Assembly: GCA_964575335.1 (NCBI GenBank)
Contig: CAZNPU010000021.1
Span: forward strand, 1-59,228
Source of the DNA: CAZNPU01 sp964575335
GTDB lineage: Bacteria; Planctomycetota; Phycisphaerae; Phycisphaerales; SM1A02
Length of the DNA: 59,228 nt
Direction: 5' to 3'
Part shown: piece by piece, positions 33,709 through 41,755 of the stretch
How positions within the stretch are numbered: the stretch's first letter is position 1
Layout: each line of letters opens with the position of its first letter
Notes under the pieces: model-generated
Told to the model about the DNA's origin: nothing
The model's database searches: none
Seen by the model: only the letters and a program-made list of their open reading frames with translations
Translations under genes and position numbers: made by a program

Positions 33709-35316
33709 ATGAGCGACCTGCCGTCCTCATCCAAGTCAGCTCCGGAACGATTGGCTCAACCCCGCAGTCCGCTTGCGGAGGTCTGGGCGGTCGCCTGGCC
33801 CACCGTGTTGACCATGACCAGCTACACGGTCATGCAGTTTGTGGACAAGCTGATGGTGGCGCAGGTCGGCCCGCTGGAACTGACCGCGCAGAGCAACGGC
33901 GGCATCTGGTCGTTCAACGCCATGTCATTTGCCATGGGCGTGGTGACGGTCATCAACACTTATGTGAGTCAGTATCTTGGCGCGGGGCAGCCCGAGCGGG
34001 GACCGCGTTACGCATGGGCGGGCTTCTGGCTGAGCATTTTCATGTGGCTGGGCTTTCTGCTGCCGTATGCCGTAGCTCTGCCACGAATCTTCGCTGTCCT
34101 GCCTGAGCACAGTCCGGAACTGCAGCAGATGGAATCGGGTTATGCCCAGATACTTCTGGGCGGTTCGGTGCTTCTGCTGCTGAGTCGCTCGATCAATTAC
34201 TACTTCTTCGGCATGCACTGGCCGAAGGTGGTGACGGTGGCGGCGATCATCGGCAACTGCGTGAACGTGCTGGGCAACTACACATTGATCTACGGCTCAG
34301 CTGGAGTGACGATTCAGTGGGGCGGCGAACCGCTGCACCTGCCCGGCGTACCGTTCGCACCTGCGCTTGGGGTTTATGGCGCCGCCATCGGCACCGTGTG
34401 CGGCACAGCAGTCGAGCTGGCGATCCCGGCGTGGATATTTTTCAGCCGCAAGCTCCACGAACGCTACAACACGCGCGGTCAATGGCGACCGGATTTCAAA
34501 GCCATTGGCGAGGTATTGAAAATCGGCTGGCCCGCCTCGGTGCAGTGGGGCAATGAAATCGTCTGCTGGTCGCTGTTCATGACCGTGCTGGTCGGCTCAT
34601 TCGGCGAAGATCACATGACCGCGGGCTGGATCGCCCTTGGCTACATGCACCTGAGCTTTATGCCCGCCCTCGGCTTTTCGGTGGCGGTGACGTCGCTGGT
34701 GGGCAAGTACATCGGCGCAGGTCAGCCCGACGTCGCGCAGGCGCGAACCACACTGGGACTGGTCCTGGCTGTTGGGTACATGACGGTGTGCGGGCTGTTG
34801 ATGTTCGTATTCCGCGAACCGCTGGCGGCGTTCTTCGTCGGCTACGATGTGCCGCCCGAGAAAGCTGAGCACATCATCAGCATCGCACGCAACCTGATGA
34901 TCTGTGCTGCGGTGTTTCAAACCTTTGACGCCTTTGGCATCATCTACAGCGGCGCGCTGCGCGGTGCGGGCGACACCGTCTGGCCCGGCGTCATGACCAT
35001 CGTGTATTCGTGGCTGTTCATCGTGCTTGGCGGCTGGCTGCTGGTGCAGTTTGCGCCGCAGCTGGAATCGATCGGGCCGTGGATCGCGGCGTCGGCCTAT
35101 GTGATTTTGTTCGGTCTGACGCTGTGGTGGCGGTTCTCCAGCGGGCGCTGGCGGTCGTTCAAGCTGCTGCACACGCCAGCCGCGGAGGCGGCGGAGGTCG
35201 CGCCGCTGGCGCCTACGATGCCAGCGACCAGCCCTGACAAGGCGGTGGAAGATTTCGCAGAAGCGCTGGGCGAGGCCGAGGCCAAAGCGGCACAGGATCA
35301 GGCGCAATCGAAATGA
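33709..35316 (+). CDS. MATE family multidrug/cation efflux transporter
   Basis: The 535-residue product has about twelve hydrophobic helices arranged as two halves, and the MATE segments W-P-T-V-L-T-M-T (N-terminal helix) and Q-F-V-D-K-L-M-V-A near residue 45. The C-terminal half repeats the pattern. MATE transporters export drugs or organic cations with Na+ or H+ antiport. A Pro/Ala-rich cytoplasmic tail (about 490-535) extends beyond the usual length of about 450. The preceding gene is divergent and the next gene, 144 bases on, has its own promoter candidate. The substrate cannot be predicted. Confidence 0.9.
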   Translation: MSDLPSSSKSAPERLAQPRSPLAEVWAVAWPTVLTMTSYTVMQFVDKLMVAQVGPLELTAQSNGGIWSFNAMSFAMGVVTVINTYVSQYLGAGQPERGPRYAWAGFWLSIFMWLGFLLPYAVALPRIFAVLPEHSPELQQMESGYAQILLGGSVLLLLSRSINYYFFGMHWPKVVTVAAIIGNCVNVLGNYTLIYGSAGVTIQWGGEPLHLPGVPFAPALGVYGAAIGTVCGTAVELAIPAWIFFSRKLHERYNTRGQWRPDFKAIGEVLKIGWPASVQWGNEIVCWSLFMTVLVGSFGEDHMTAGWIALGYMHLSFMPALGFSVAVTSLVGKYIGAGQPDVAQARTTLGLVLAVGYMTVCGLLMFVFREPLAAFFVGYDVPPEKAEHIISIARNLMICAAVFQTFDAFGIIYSGALRGAGDTVWPGVMTIVYSWLFIVLGGWLLVQFAPQLESIGPWIAASAYVILFGLTLWWRFSSGRWRSFKLLHTPAAEAAEVAPLAPTMPATSPDKAVEDFAEALGEAEAKAAQDQAQSK

Positions 35317-35392
35317 CCGCTACGGGGCGATAGTGCCCCGGGTTGTGGTATGCGGCTTTGCGTGCGCCGTGCCTAGTCTGCGGCACCAGCCA

Positions 35393-35421
35393 TTGTCCCA
35401 GCCGTTGAGGACTGATACACT
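35393..35421 (+). promoter_or_regulatory. sigma-70-like promoter of the TPR/alpha-CTD gene
   Basis: TTGTCC (35393-35398) and TACACT (35416-35421) are 17 bases apart, with the GTG start at 35461 and GGAGG at 35448. The hexamers match the consensus at four positions each. The leader would be about 33 bases. Confidence 0.4.
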
Positions 35422-35460
35422 CAGCCGTTCACATTCAGCCAGCACTTGGAGGTTTACCCC

Positions 35461-36393
35461 GTGGCACAGGACGTTCTGGACACCATCATTGGCGCCGGTG
35501 AATCAAAATCCGACCCTCAAGCTGCGGAGCAACATTTCAAGGCGGGACTGGCAGCAGAAGCTGAAAACGACAGTCTTGCCGCCGTAGCGGCGTTCCGGAA
35601 AGCCCACCAGCTGGACAGCACCAACCCCGAATATACCTTCAAGCTCGCCTACACCCTTGACCTGCTGGGCGAGGAAGATGAGGCCATGGCCCTGTATGAG
35701 ACGCTCGCCGGACAGGAGCGGCCGCACATCAATGCGCTCTTGAACCTGGCGGTGCTGTACGAAGACCGGGGCGACGTGAACAAGGCTGAGAAGTGCCTGA
35801 AGCAGATTCTCGACACCGATCCCAATCATGAGCGGGCGCGGTTGTTCATGAAGGACGTTCTGGCGTCGCGCGATATGTATTACGACGAAGAGAAGGCGCG
35901 CGACCTGGCCAAGCGCAGTGCGCTGCTGGATACGCCGGTGACCGACTTCGAGCTTTCGGTGCGGGCTCGCAACTGCCTGAAGAAGATGCAGATTCGCACG
36001 CTGGGCGACCTGCTGCGCATCACCGAAGCGGAGCTGCTGAGCTACAAAAACTTCGGCGAAACGTCGCTGGTTGAGATCAAGAACATGCTGGCGTCCAAGG
36101 GGCTGCGGCTTGGACAGGGCCTGGAAGGCCAGTACGGCCGGACGCGTAGGGACGCCTACGAGCAGCTCAAGGGACAAGCCCCCGAGTCGGTGCTCAACAA
36201 GCCGATTTCGGTGCTGGATCTTTCCGTTCGCGCCCGCAAGGCCCTGCAGTTGCTGAACGTGCAGACCCTTGGCGATCTCGCCACGCGCACCGAGGCTGAA
36301 CTGATGGGCGTCAAGAACTTTGGCGCAACCAGCCTGAATGAGGTCAAGGAAAAGCTCAGCAACTATGGCCTGACGCTCCGCACGTTGGATTGA
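35461..36393 (+). CDS. TPR protein with two RNA polymerase alpha-CTD-like domains
   Basis: GTG 35461 follows GGAGG. The 310-residue product begins with TPR-like helices (about 20-135). Two modules follow that match the C-terminal domain of the RNA polymerase alpha subunit. The first (157-218) contains L-S-V-R-A-R-N-C-L and N-F-G-E-T-S-L-V-E-I-K; the second (246-309) contains L-S-V-R-A-R-K-A-L and N-F-G-A-T-S-L-N-E-V-K-E-K-L. In alpha these helices contact UP-element DNA and transcription factors. No alpha N-terminal domain is present, so it is not a polymerase subunit. It could act as a DNA-binding or regulator-binding adapter. Similar TPR/alpha-CTD proteins are known in planctomycetes without a settled role. 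Confidence 0.85.
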   Translation: MAQDVLDTIIGAGESKSDPQAAEQHFKAGLAAEAENDSLAAVAAFRKAHQLDSTNPEYTFKLAYTLDLLGEEDEAMALYETLAGQERPHINALLNLAVLYEDRGDVNKAEKCLKQILDTDPNHERARLFMKDVLASRDMYYDEEKARDLAKRSALLDTPVTDFELSVRARNCLKKMQIRTLGDLLRITEAELLSYKNFGETSLVEIKNMLASKGLRLGQGLEGQYGRTRRDAYEQLKGQAPESVLNKPISVLDLSVRARKALQLLNVQTLGDLATRTEAELMGVKNFGATSLNEVKEKLSNYGLTLRTLD

Positions 36394-36474
36394 TCGGCAG
36401 GGCATCGCTGCGGCATCCGTACACAGATAAAGCAGCAAAGGAAAGATTGAACGCCCTGAGGCTGATCTGCCGAA

Positions 36475-36504
36475 CACGCTGCGCAGTGTGCGCTGGGGTT
36501 TTTG
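36475..36504 (+). terminator. weak terminator-like hairpin
   Basis: CACGCT (36475-36480) pairs with AGTGTG (36485-36490), including one G-T pair, then GGGGTTTTTG follows (36495-36504). It lies 82 bases past the TPR/alpha-CTD stop. Confidence 0.3.
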
Positions 36505-36613
36505 CAGAAGCAGCAACCAACCGCTCCCGGCGTGCTGTAATCGCCTGAGCGCGCCACATCGCTGCTTTGAGCTTTCTGCTTCTTGTCCCGTAATCCCTGC
36601 TCTTTGTTGAATC

Positions 36614-38065
36614 ATGCCCCGCGATGTGTCACGCCGATCGTTTCTGATCCGAGCAGCCGGCGCGCTTGTCGCGCCCGTACTGCTGCAAGGCTGTCGGCGA
36701 AAGCCCGAGCCGAGCGGCGTTGCGGAGGATTCGAACAAGCAGACAGCGCTGCGCAATCTTGACGATGTAGGCGAGCTTGCGACCTTTCGCCCGCCGCTGC
36801 CTGCCAGCGAGCCGGTGATTCGCGTGCGGGTGCTGCAGCCTCGAAGCGCAACCCCAACGCCGATCCCCACCTCGCCGTGGAACATCGCGCCGATTCGCAT
36901 TGGCACGGAGGATCAGTGGCTGGAACTCCATCAGCCCGAATCAGACGGCAGGAGGCTTGCTGTGGCAGGTCCCTTGCATGTCACGATGGGGGCCGACGGC
37001 TGGTCTGTCGTGGACGGCAATGACTTTCGTGCTGCGATCAGCCCTCGTGAAACATTGGAAATCAGTCTGCTGGATGATTCCGCTGACGGCTTGATTGAAG
37101 TGCAGGAATCAGCCAATCCCGGCAACAGCGATTCCAATCCGAGCCAGCCTGTCGTCCGGCAATATCCGGGCGTGCTGCGCCTGATTGCCCGCCATGATGT
37201 GAATCCGGGCGGATTTGATCTCATCAATGATGTGCCGCTGGAGCGTTACCTACCTGGCGTGTTGGCGGGAGAACTGTATCGTCACTGGCAATTTGAGACC
37301 TTTGCCGCTCAGGCGGTTGCAGCGCGAAGCTTCGCCTGCACGGAGATCGCTGTCTTTGCCGGCCGAAGACATTACGACGTCACCAATACGACGCGCTCGC
37401 AGATGTACGTGGGCAACACGGCGCATCAGCGTTCGCACGACGCTGTGGCGACGACCCGCGGCATGGTGCTGGCCTACGAGGGGCTGTTGGTTTCAGGCTA
37501 TTACTCAAGCTGCTGCGGCGGGACTGCAGCAAGCGCAAAAGATGTAATCGGCGACAACCCCGTCAACAACGTGCCCCCGCTGCATGGCCGGTCAGGCAGC
37601 GACGTCTGCATGGACGCGCCGGTCTATCAGTGGCGCGTGGAGCAATCAGTGGATGCGCTGTCGCGCCGACTGACTGCTTTTGCGCAGGAACGCCGCATGA
37701 ATGACCTGCTTGCGCTGGGCACTGTCGCCATGATTGAAACGGTGCAGCGCAACGCGCATGGCCGCCCCACGGTGATTCGCGTGACTGATCGATCGGGACA
37801 TTCAGCCGATCTTCCAGCCGAGGTTTTCCGCCGGGCAGCAAGTTACAGTGGCCAGGGGCTTGCGCCGCTGAGCAAACCGCTGCGCAGCTCGAATATCGAA
37901 GTGACGATCAGCGGATCAACCGCGATCTTTGATGGCAAGGGTTTCGGCCACGGCGTTGGGCTTTGTCAATACGGCGCTGAAGCTCTGGCCAAAAGCGGCA
38001 TGACGCATCCCGACATACTGCAGTGGTACTACCCCGGTGCCGAGTTGGTGCGGGCCTATGCATGA
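36614..38065 (+). CDS. SpoIID/LytB-domain lipoprotein
   Basis: The 483-residue product begins with a twin-arginine signal (S-R-R-S-F-L-I-R-A-A-G) and a lipobox L-Q-G-C (Cys27). The SpoIID/LytB domain occupies about 190-480: V-P-L-E-R-Y-L-P-G-V-L-A-G-E-L, A-L/A-Q-A-V-A-A-R-S-F-A, T-T-R-S-Q-M-Y, and G-K-G-F-G-H-G-V-G-L-C-Q-Y-G-A. Family members bind or cut peptidoglycan; SpoIID drives engulfment in spore formers, and planctomycetes carry stand-alone versions. Probably acts on the cell wall. The N-terminal part (36-185) is not recognised. Confidence 0.9.
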   Translation: MPRDVSRRSFLIRAAGALVAPVLLQGCRRKPEPSGVAEDSNKQTALRNLDDVGELATFRPPLPASEPVIRVRVLQPRSATPTPIPTSPWNIAPIRIGTEDQWLELHQPESDGRRLAVAGPLHVTMGADGWSVVDGNDFRAAISPRETLEISLLDDSADGLIEVQESANPGNSDSNPSQPVVRQYPGVLRLIARHDVNPGGFDLINDVPLERYLPGVLAGELYRHWQFETFAAQAVAARSFACTEIAVFAGRRHYDVTNTTRSQMYVGNTAHQRSHDAVATTRGMVLAYEGLLVSGYYSSCCGGTAASAKDVIGDNPVNNVPPLHGRSGSDVCMDAPVYQWRVEQSVDALSRRLTAFAQERRMNDLLALGTVAMIETVQRNAHGRPTVIRVTDRSGHSADLPAEVFRRAASYSGQGLAPLSKPLRSSNIEVTISGSTAIFDGKGFGHGVGLCQYGAEALAKSGMTHPDILQWYYPGAELVRAYA

Positions 38066-38190
38066 GTGAGTGAGCAATCGTCACTGCAGCCGAGTTCAAC
38101 CTGCCTGCCGGTTACAGGTACGAGCAATCGATTCACGTGCTCATTGTGCACAGCGCATCCGGCAGTTGCCGATCATGCATTTTCTTCTGG

Positions 38191-41100
38191 TTATTCTTCG
38201 CCCTGCATTTTGCGCCGTGCGCGAAGTTTGGCTGCACGCAAATAACTCGCAGTGCTGCTGGCAGCAGCATCGTCATCATCATCATGAGCGCCGCTGGCTG
38301 GCGCTGATGCAGGAGCGCTCGGCGAACTTGGCGATGCTGGCGGTGACGATGGCGATGCTGATTGCGGCTGCTGTTCGCCGCGGCCGCTGAGCGCATTGAG
38401 CGCAGCAGCAATCTTGGATGACTCGGCATCAGCGGGCTTGCGCGGCTGTAGTGAAGCAGGCGCCTGACCCGGTTCTGCTGCGCCTGGCGGCTGTTCCTGG
38501 CTCGAACCTGATGCAACCGCTGGCCGCTGCGTGCGGAATCGTGGCGGCGGCGGAGCGACAATGCCGGTTGTCTGAAACTTCTTGATGCCTGAAGCCTCAG
38601 CAGCCTGACGTCGATCAACATCATCGCTCACCTTGCGCAACGATGAAAGTGTGGCGGCAGCCCGCTCGCCGCGCATGTGTGCAGGCGTGACTCGCGCCAC
38701 GGTCGCCAGCACGAATCCCCTCACCAGGTTGTAGTCCCAGGCAATGCGTCGGCAGGCCACGTCCAGCAGCAGCAGCGCAATCGTCCACCACAGCAGCGTG
38801 CGCCACGCTGGCAGAAGCGAGACGCTCGGCGGCATGCCCGCGCGATCGAACAAATCCACAGCCAGCGGATCCTCCACGCGCAACCGTCGCCCGCCGGTCA
38901 GATCGACAATTTCTTCCAGCAAACCAAGATTGGATCGATAGCGGCGAAACTCGGGGCTGGTGGCGCGGCTTGCGCCACCGATGACCGGCGCAAGCTGTCG
39001 CGATCCCTGCCGCGGATTCAGCGCAACAATGTAGTTCCCCGCCATCGGCGCATCGACGATTGCCTCATATCGGCCCGGCGCGCCTTGTCGCAGGCGAACC
39101 GGTTGCGATGAACCGTCGGGCAGGTACACCGCGCCTTCCACTTGCAGATATTCGAAGCTGCCCAAATCAGATGAGCCGTCCTCAGCTGATGCGGTGGGCA
39201 AAAGCTCAAAATGAATATGCAACTGATCGTCGCGCACGGTCGCGATGAGTTCCGCGTCCTGACTCATGGCTGGTCTGGCGATCATACGAGCCAGTTGCGT
39301 CCAGAACGTGTTGGCTGTTGGCCAGGCATCCCACCGCTGCGACCATGGACCGCCTGCATCGGATGTGAACGCTGCGACACGTCCCAGGCCCGCCTGCCAG
39401 TGCGCCAGCAGCGGCTCGCCGTCGGGATGCAGCATCTCCATAAAGACTTTCGGATCATCGAGCGGGGAAGTAATGACAATGCCCTGCAGCGGCGGCGCAG
39501 CTTCCATGCCTGCGGTCAGCGTTGAACCCGTAGGCAGCACCACCGGCACGAACGGCGATTCCTTGATCAGCGGCTTGTTGATGACCCGCACCGATTCAAC
39601 AAGCACGCGCGGCAGCGTGCGCGGATCGCGAACCGCAAAAAACTCGCCGTTGCCGGCCTGCGCCATCGCCTCCAGCGCCGCGTGGTCGGCATAATCGCCC
39701 ACAGCAACCGTCGTCACCTGAATGCCGTCAGCGACCATCTCAGCGACTACGCTGTCGTAGTGGCTGTCAGCCGATTCGCCGTCGCTGATGAACACGACGC
39801 GTTTGGTATCGACATTCGGGAGATCGCGCAGCATCTGATGCGCTGCGTGCAGCGCAGGGGTGAAGTGCGTGCCGCCGCCGGGCGTAATGGCGCGAACGCG
39901 CTGGCTCAGCTCGCGCGGGTTGTCATTGGGCTGCAGCGGAATGTACACATCGGCGCTGTGACTGAAGGTCACCACGCCAACCAGGCTTTCAGCGCGAAGC
40001 GACTCAATCGCCAGCGCGCACGCTTCATTTGCGACTTCCTGCTGCGACGCCCGCGCGCCCGCCACCGGCTGGGTCATGGAGCCGGACCTGTCCAATACCA
40101 GCACTAAAGCCGCGGTCGGCAAACGCAGCTCCTTTGCCGGATCGAGATTCAGCGGCAGAATCGACGCCACCGGCGTGTTGTTCCAGCCTCCTGCGCCGAA
40201 GCTGTTGTCGCCGCCCACCATAATCAGCCCGCCGCCCAAATCATGCACATACCGCGCCAGCAGCGACTGCTGATGACTGCTCAGCTCGTATGCCGCCACG
40301 TTGTCCAGCACAATGAGGTCAAAGTTCTGCAGTGAAAGCAGATCATCAGGAAGTTGAGCCGGCAGGCGCGCTTCAGCGGGCAAGTCAGCGGCTTCAAAAA
40401 GCTGCACCAGCATGTTGGGGCGGCGGCTGATCTGTGAATCAAGCACCAGCACCGATCCCTTGCTGGGCGTAGCGGTAAACGCCTCGGCTCGGTTGTTTTC
40501 AGGCAGAACGTCCTGGGTTGGATCAGCGGCCTCAAAGATCGCTTCAAACCGATTGATGGGCGTTTCACCAAGCGTCACTTGCGCCAGATGAACGCTTTGG
40601 CCGGCTGGAAGTTCAACGTACCGCTGTGCGCCTCGGCCCTGCGGGTTGAGATCAACCGGCTCGCCCTCCCGCCGCAGCGTCAGCCAGCCTGCCGTTGGAC
40701 TGGCGGCTTCAAGAATGATGCGCACCGTGACGGTCTGGCCCGGCAATGCGGTTGGCGGGGCTTCGATGCGCGCAATCTGCACGTCGTTGGTGACGTTGTA
40801 CGCGATCGGCACAACGTCGATGGGCACGCCCACGCCGCGCCGATTCCTGACGGCATAGGCGGTCAATTCGATGTTGGTCGCTGCTGCTCCGGCTGCCTGC
40901 CGCACCGCTTCCAGCACGTTGCCGTCGGTTTCGTTGCCATCGGTCACCAGCACCAGCCGCTTGGCGGTGTCAGCGGGAAACATGGCCAATCCAAGCCGCA
41001 CCGCCTCAGCGATATTGGTGCCCGGCGAGATCGGCGTGTCGAGATTGTCATCAACATATTCCGTTGTGGTGGGCGCGGAGACGGCAATCGCCCGGCCGTC

Positions 41101-41496
41101 AAACACCACCAGGCCGAAACGATCATCGGGCAACTTCGTCTGTGTCGCCTGACGAAACCACTGACGGAGGTATTCGATATTCGACCGACGCGCAAGCGGC
41201 GAGGCTGCATTGTTCGTAACGATATTGTCCAATGCGCCCAAGTTAGCGAACCGCTGCACCGAACCGCTGATATCCAGAAGGCCGATCACCGTCAGTTGAT
41301 CGTGCTGACGAAGATAATGCGGGCCGGCAAGCATGAACGCCAACATCAACAGCAGCAGCGTGCGCAGCGACAGCGCAACATTGCGGCGAAGCGCATCGGT
41401 GTTGTTGACCATCGCCCGCCAACCGAGCCAGATCAACGGAATTGCCAGCAGCGCCAGCAGCAGAAACAAAGGCTGTTCAAAACGCAGGCTCAGCAT
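38191..41496 (-). CDS. large membrane protein with two VWA domains and a GATase-like domain (BatA-like)
   Basis: The 1101-residue product starts with two membrane helices (about 9-25, 43-63). A VWA domain follows, with metal-site I-G-L-L-D-I-S-G-S (about 70-80) and L-V-T-D-G-N-E-T-D-G. Next is a class I glutamine-amidotransferase-like region, then a second VWA domain with L-V-L-V-L-D-R-S-G-S-M and F-I-S-D-G-E-S-A-D. A further helix near 885-905 precedes a Gln/Pro/Ser-rich tail. BatA-type proteins link cytoplasmic AAA+ ATPases (MoxR) to the envelope. It is 259 bases downstream of the Gln-rich gene in the same direction. No MoxR or DUF58 gene is in the window. Confidence 0.85.
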   Translation of the reverse strand: MLSLRFEQPLFLLLALLAIPLIWLGWRAMVNNTDALRRNVALSLRTLLLLMLAFMLAGPHYLRQHDQLTVIGLLDISGSVQRFANLGALDNIVTNNAASPLARRSNIEYLRQWFRQATQTKLPDDRFGLVVFDGRAIAVSAPTTTEYVDDNLDTPISPGTNIAEAVRLGLAMFPADTAKRLVLVTDGNETDGNVLEAVRQAAGAAATNIELTAYAVRNRRGVGVPIDVVPIAYNVTNDVQIARIEAPPTALPGQTVTVRIILEAASPTAGWLTLRREGEPVDLNPQGRGAQRYVELPAGQSVHLAQVTLGETPINRFEAIFEAADPTQDVLPENNRAEAFTATPSKGSVLVLDSQISRRPNMLVQLFEAADLPAEARLPAQLPDDLLSLQNFDLIVLDNVAAYELSSHQQSLLARYVHDLGGGLIMVGGDNSFGAGGWNNTPVASILPLNLDPAKELRLPTAALVLVLDRSGSMTQPVAGARASQQEVANEACALAIESLRAESLVGVVTFSHSADVYIPLQPNDNPRELSQRVRAITPGGGTHFTPALHAAHQMLRDLPNVDTKRVVFISDGESADSHYDSVVAEMVADGIQVTTVAVGDYADHAALEAMAQAGNGEFFAVRDPRTLPRVLVESVRVINKPLIKESPFVPVVLPTGSTLTAGMEAAPPLQGIVITSPLDDPKVFMEMLHPDGEPLLAHWQAGLGRVAAFTSDAGGPWSQRWDAWPTANTFWTQLARMIARPAMSQDAELIATVRDDQLHIHFELLPTASAEDGSSDLGSFEYLQVEGAVYLPDGSSQPVRLRQGAPGRYEAIVDAPMAGNYIVALNPRQGSRQLAPVIGGASRATSPEFRRYRSNLGLLEEIVDLTGGRRLRVEDPLAVDLFDRAGMPPSVSLLPAWRTLLWWTIALLLLDVACRRIAWDYNLVRGFVLATVARVTPAHMRGERAAATLSSLRKVSDDVDRRQAAEASGIKKFQTTGIVAPPPPRFRTQRPAVASGSSQEQPPGAAEPGQAPASLQPRKPADAESSKIAAALNALSGRGEQQPQSASPSSPPASPSSPSAPASAPASGAHDDDDDAAASSTASYLRAAKLRARRKMQGEE

Positions 41497-41755
41497 GATG
41501 TTTCCGGCGCGTTGCTGCTGACGGACCGCTGATTATTGATGTCACTGCAGCGACGCAGAGAACGCGGAGAAAAAGCTGAAACGATAACGCACTGCTGACC
41601 GCAGCCGCACAACTGTCTGCAGGTGCTGTTTGTAAAACGAAACATGAAGCGCTGCTGACCGTTGAAAACCGTTGAACAGAAAACTCGGGTACAAGAGACA
41701 CGATACCGAAACGCTCCTGGAAAAGCTCTTCCACGCATCAGGAGCGCATGTTCAT
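41497..41755. other. gap inside the VWA cluster
   Basis: This 259-base gap is too long for tight coupling and probably holds a separate promoter. Near 41545-41575 it has a CTCCGCGTTCTCTGCG-like segment (read leftward), similar to short motifs often scattered in bacterial genomes. No gene is supported. Confidence 0.35.

Noticed and set aside
35503..36906. A 467-codon leftward frame opposite the TPR/alpha-CTD gene
   Set aside because: It overlaps two clear genes on the other strand and has no family match.
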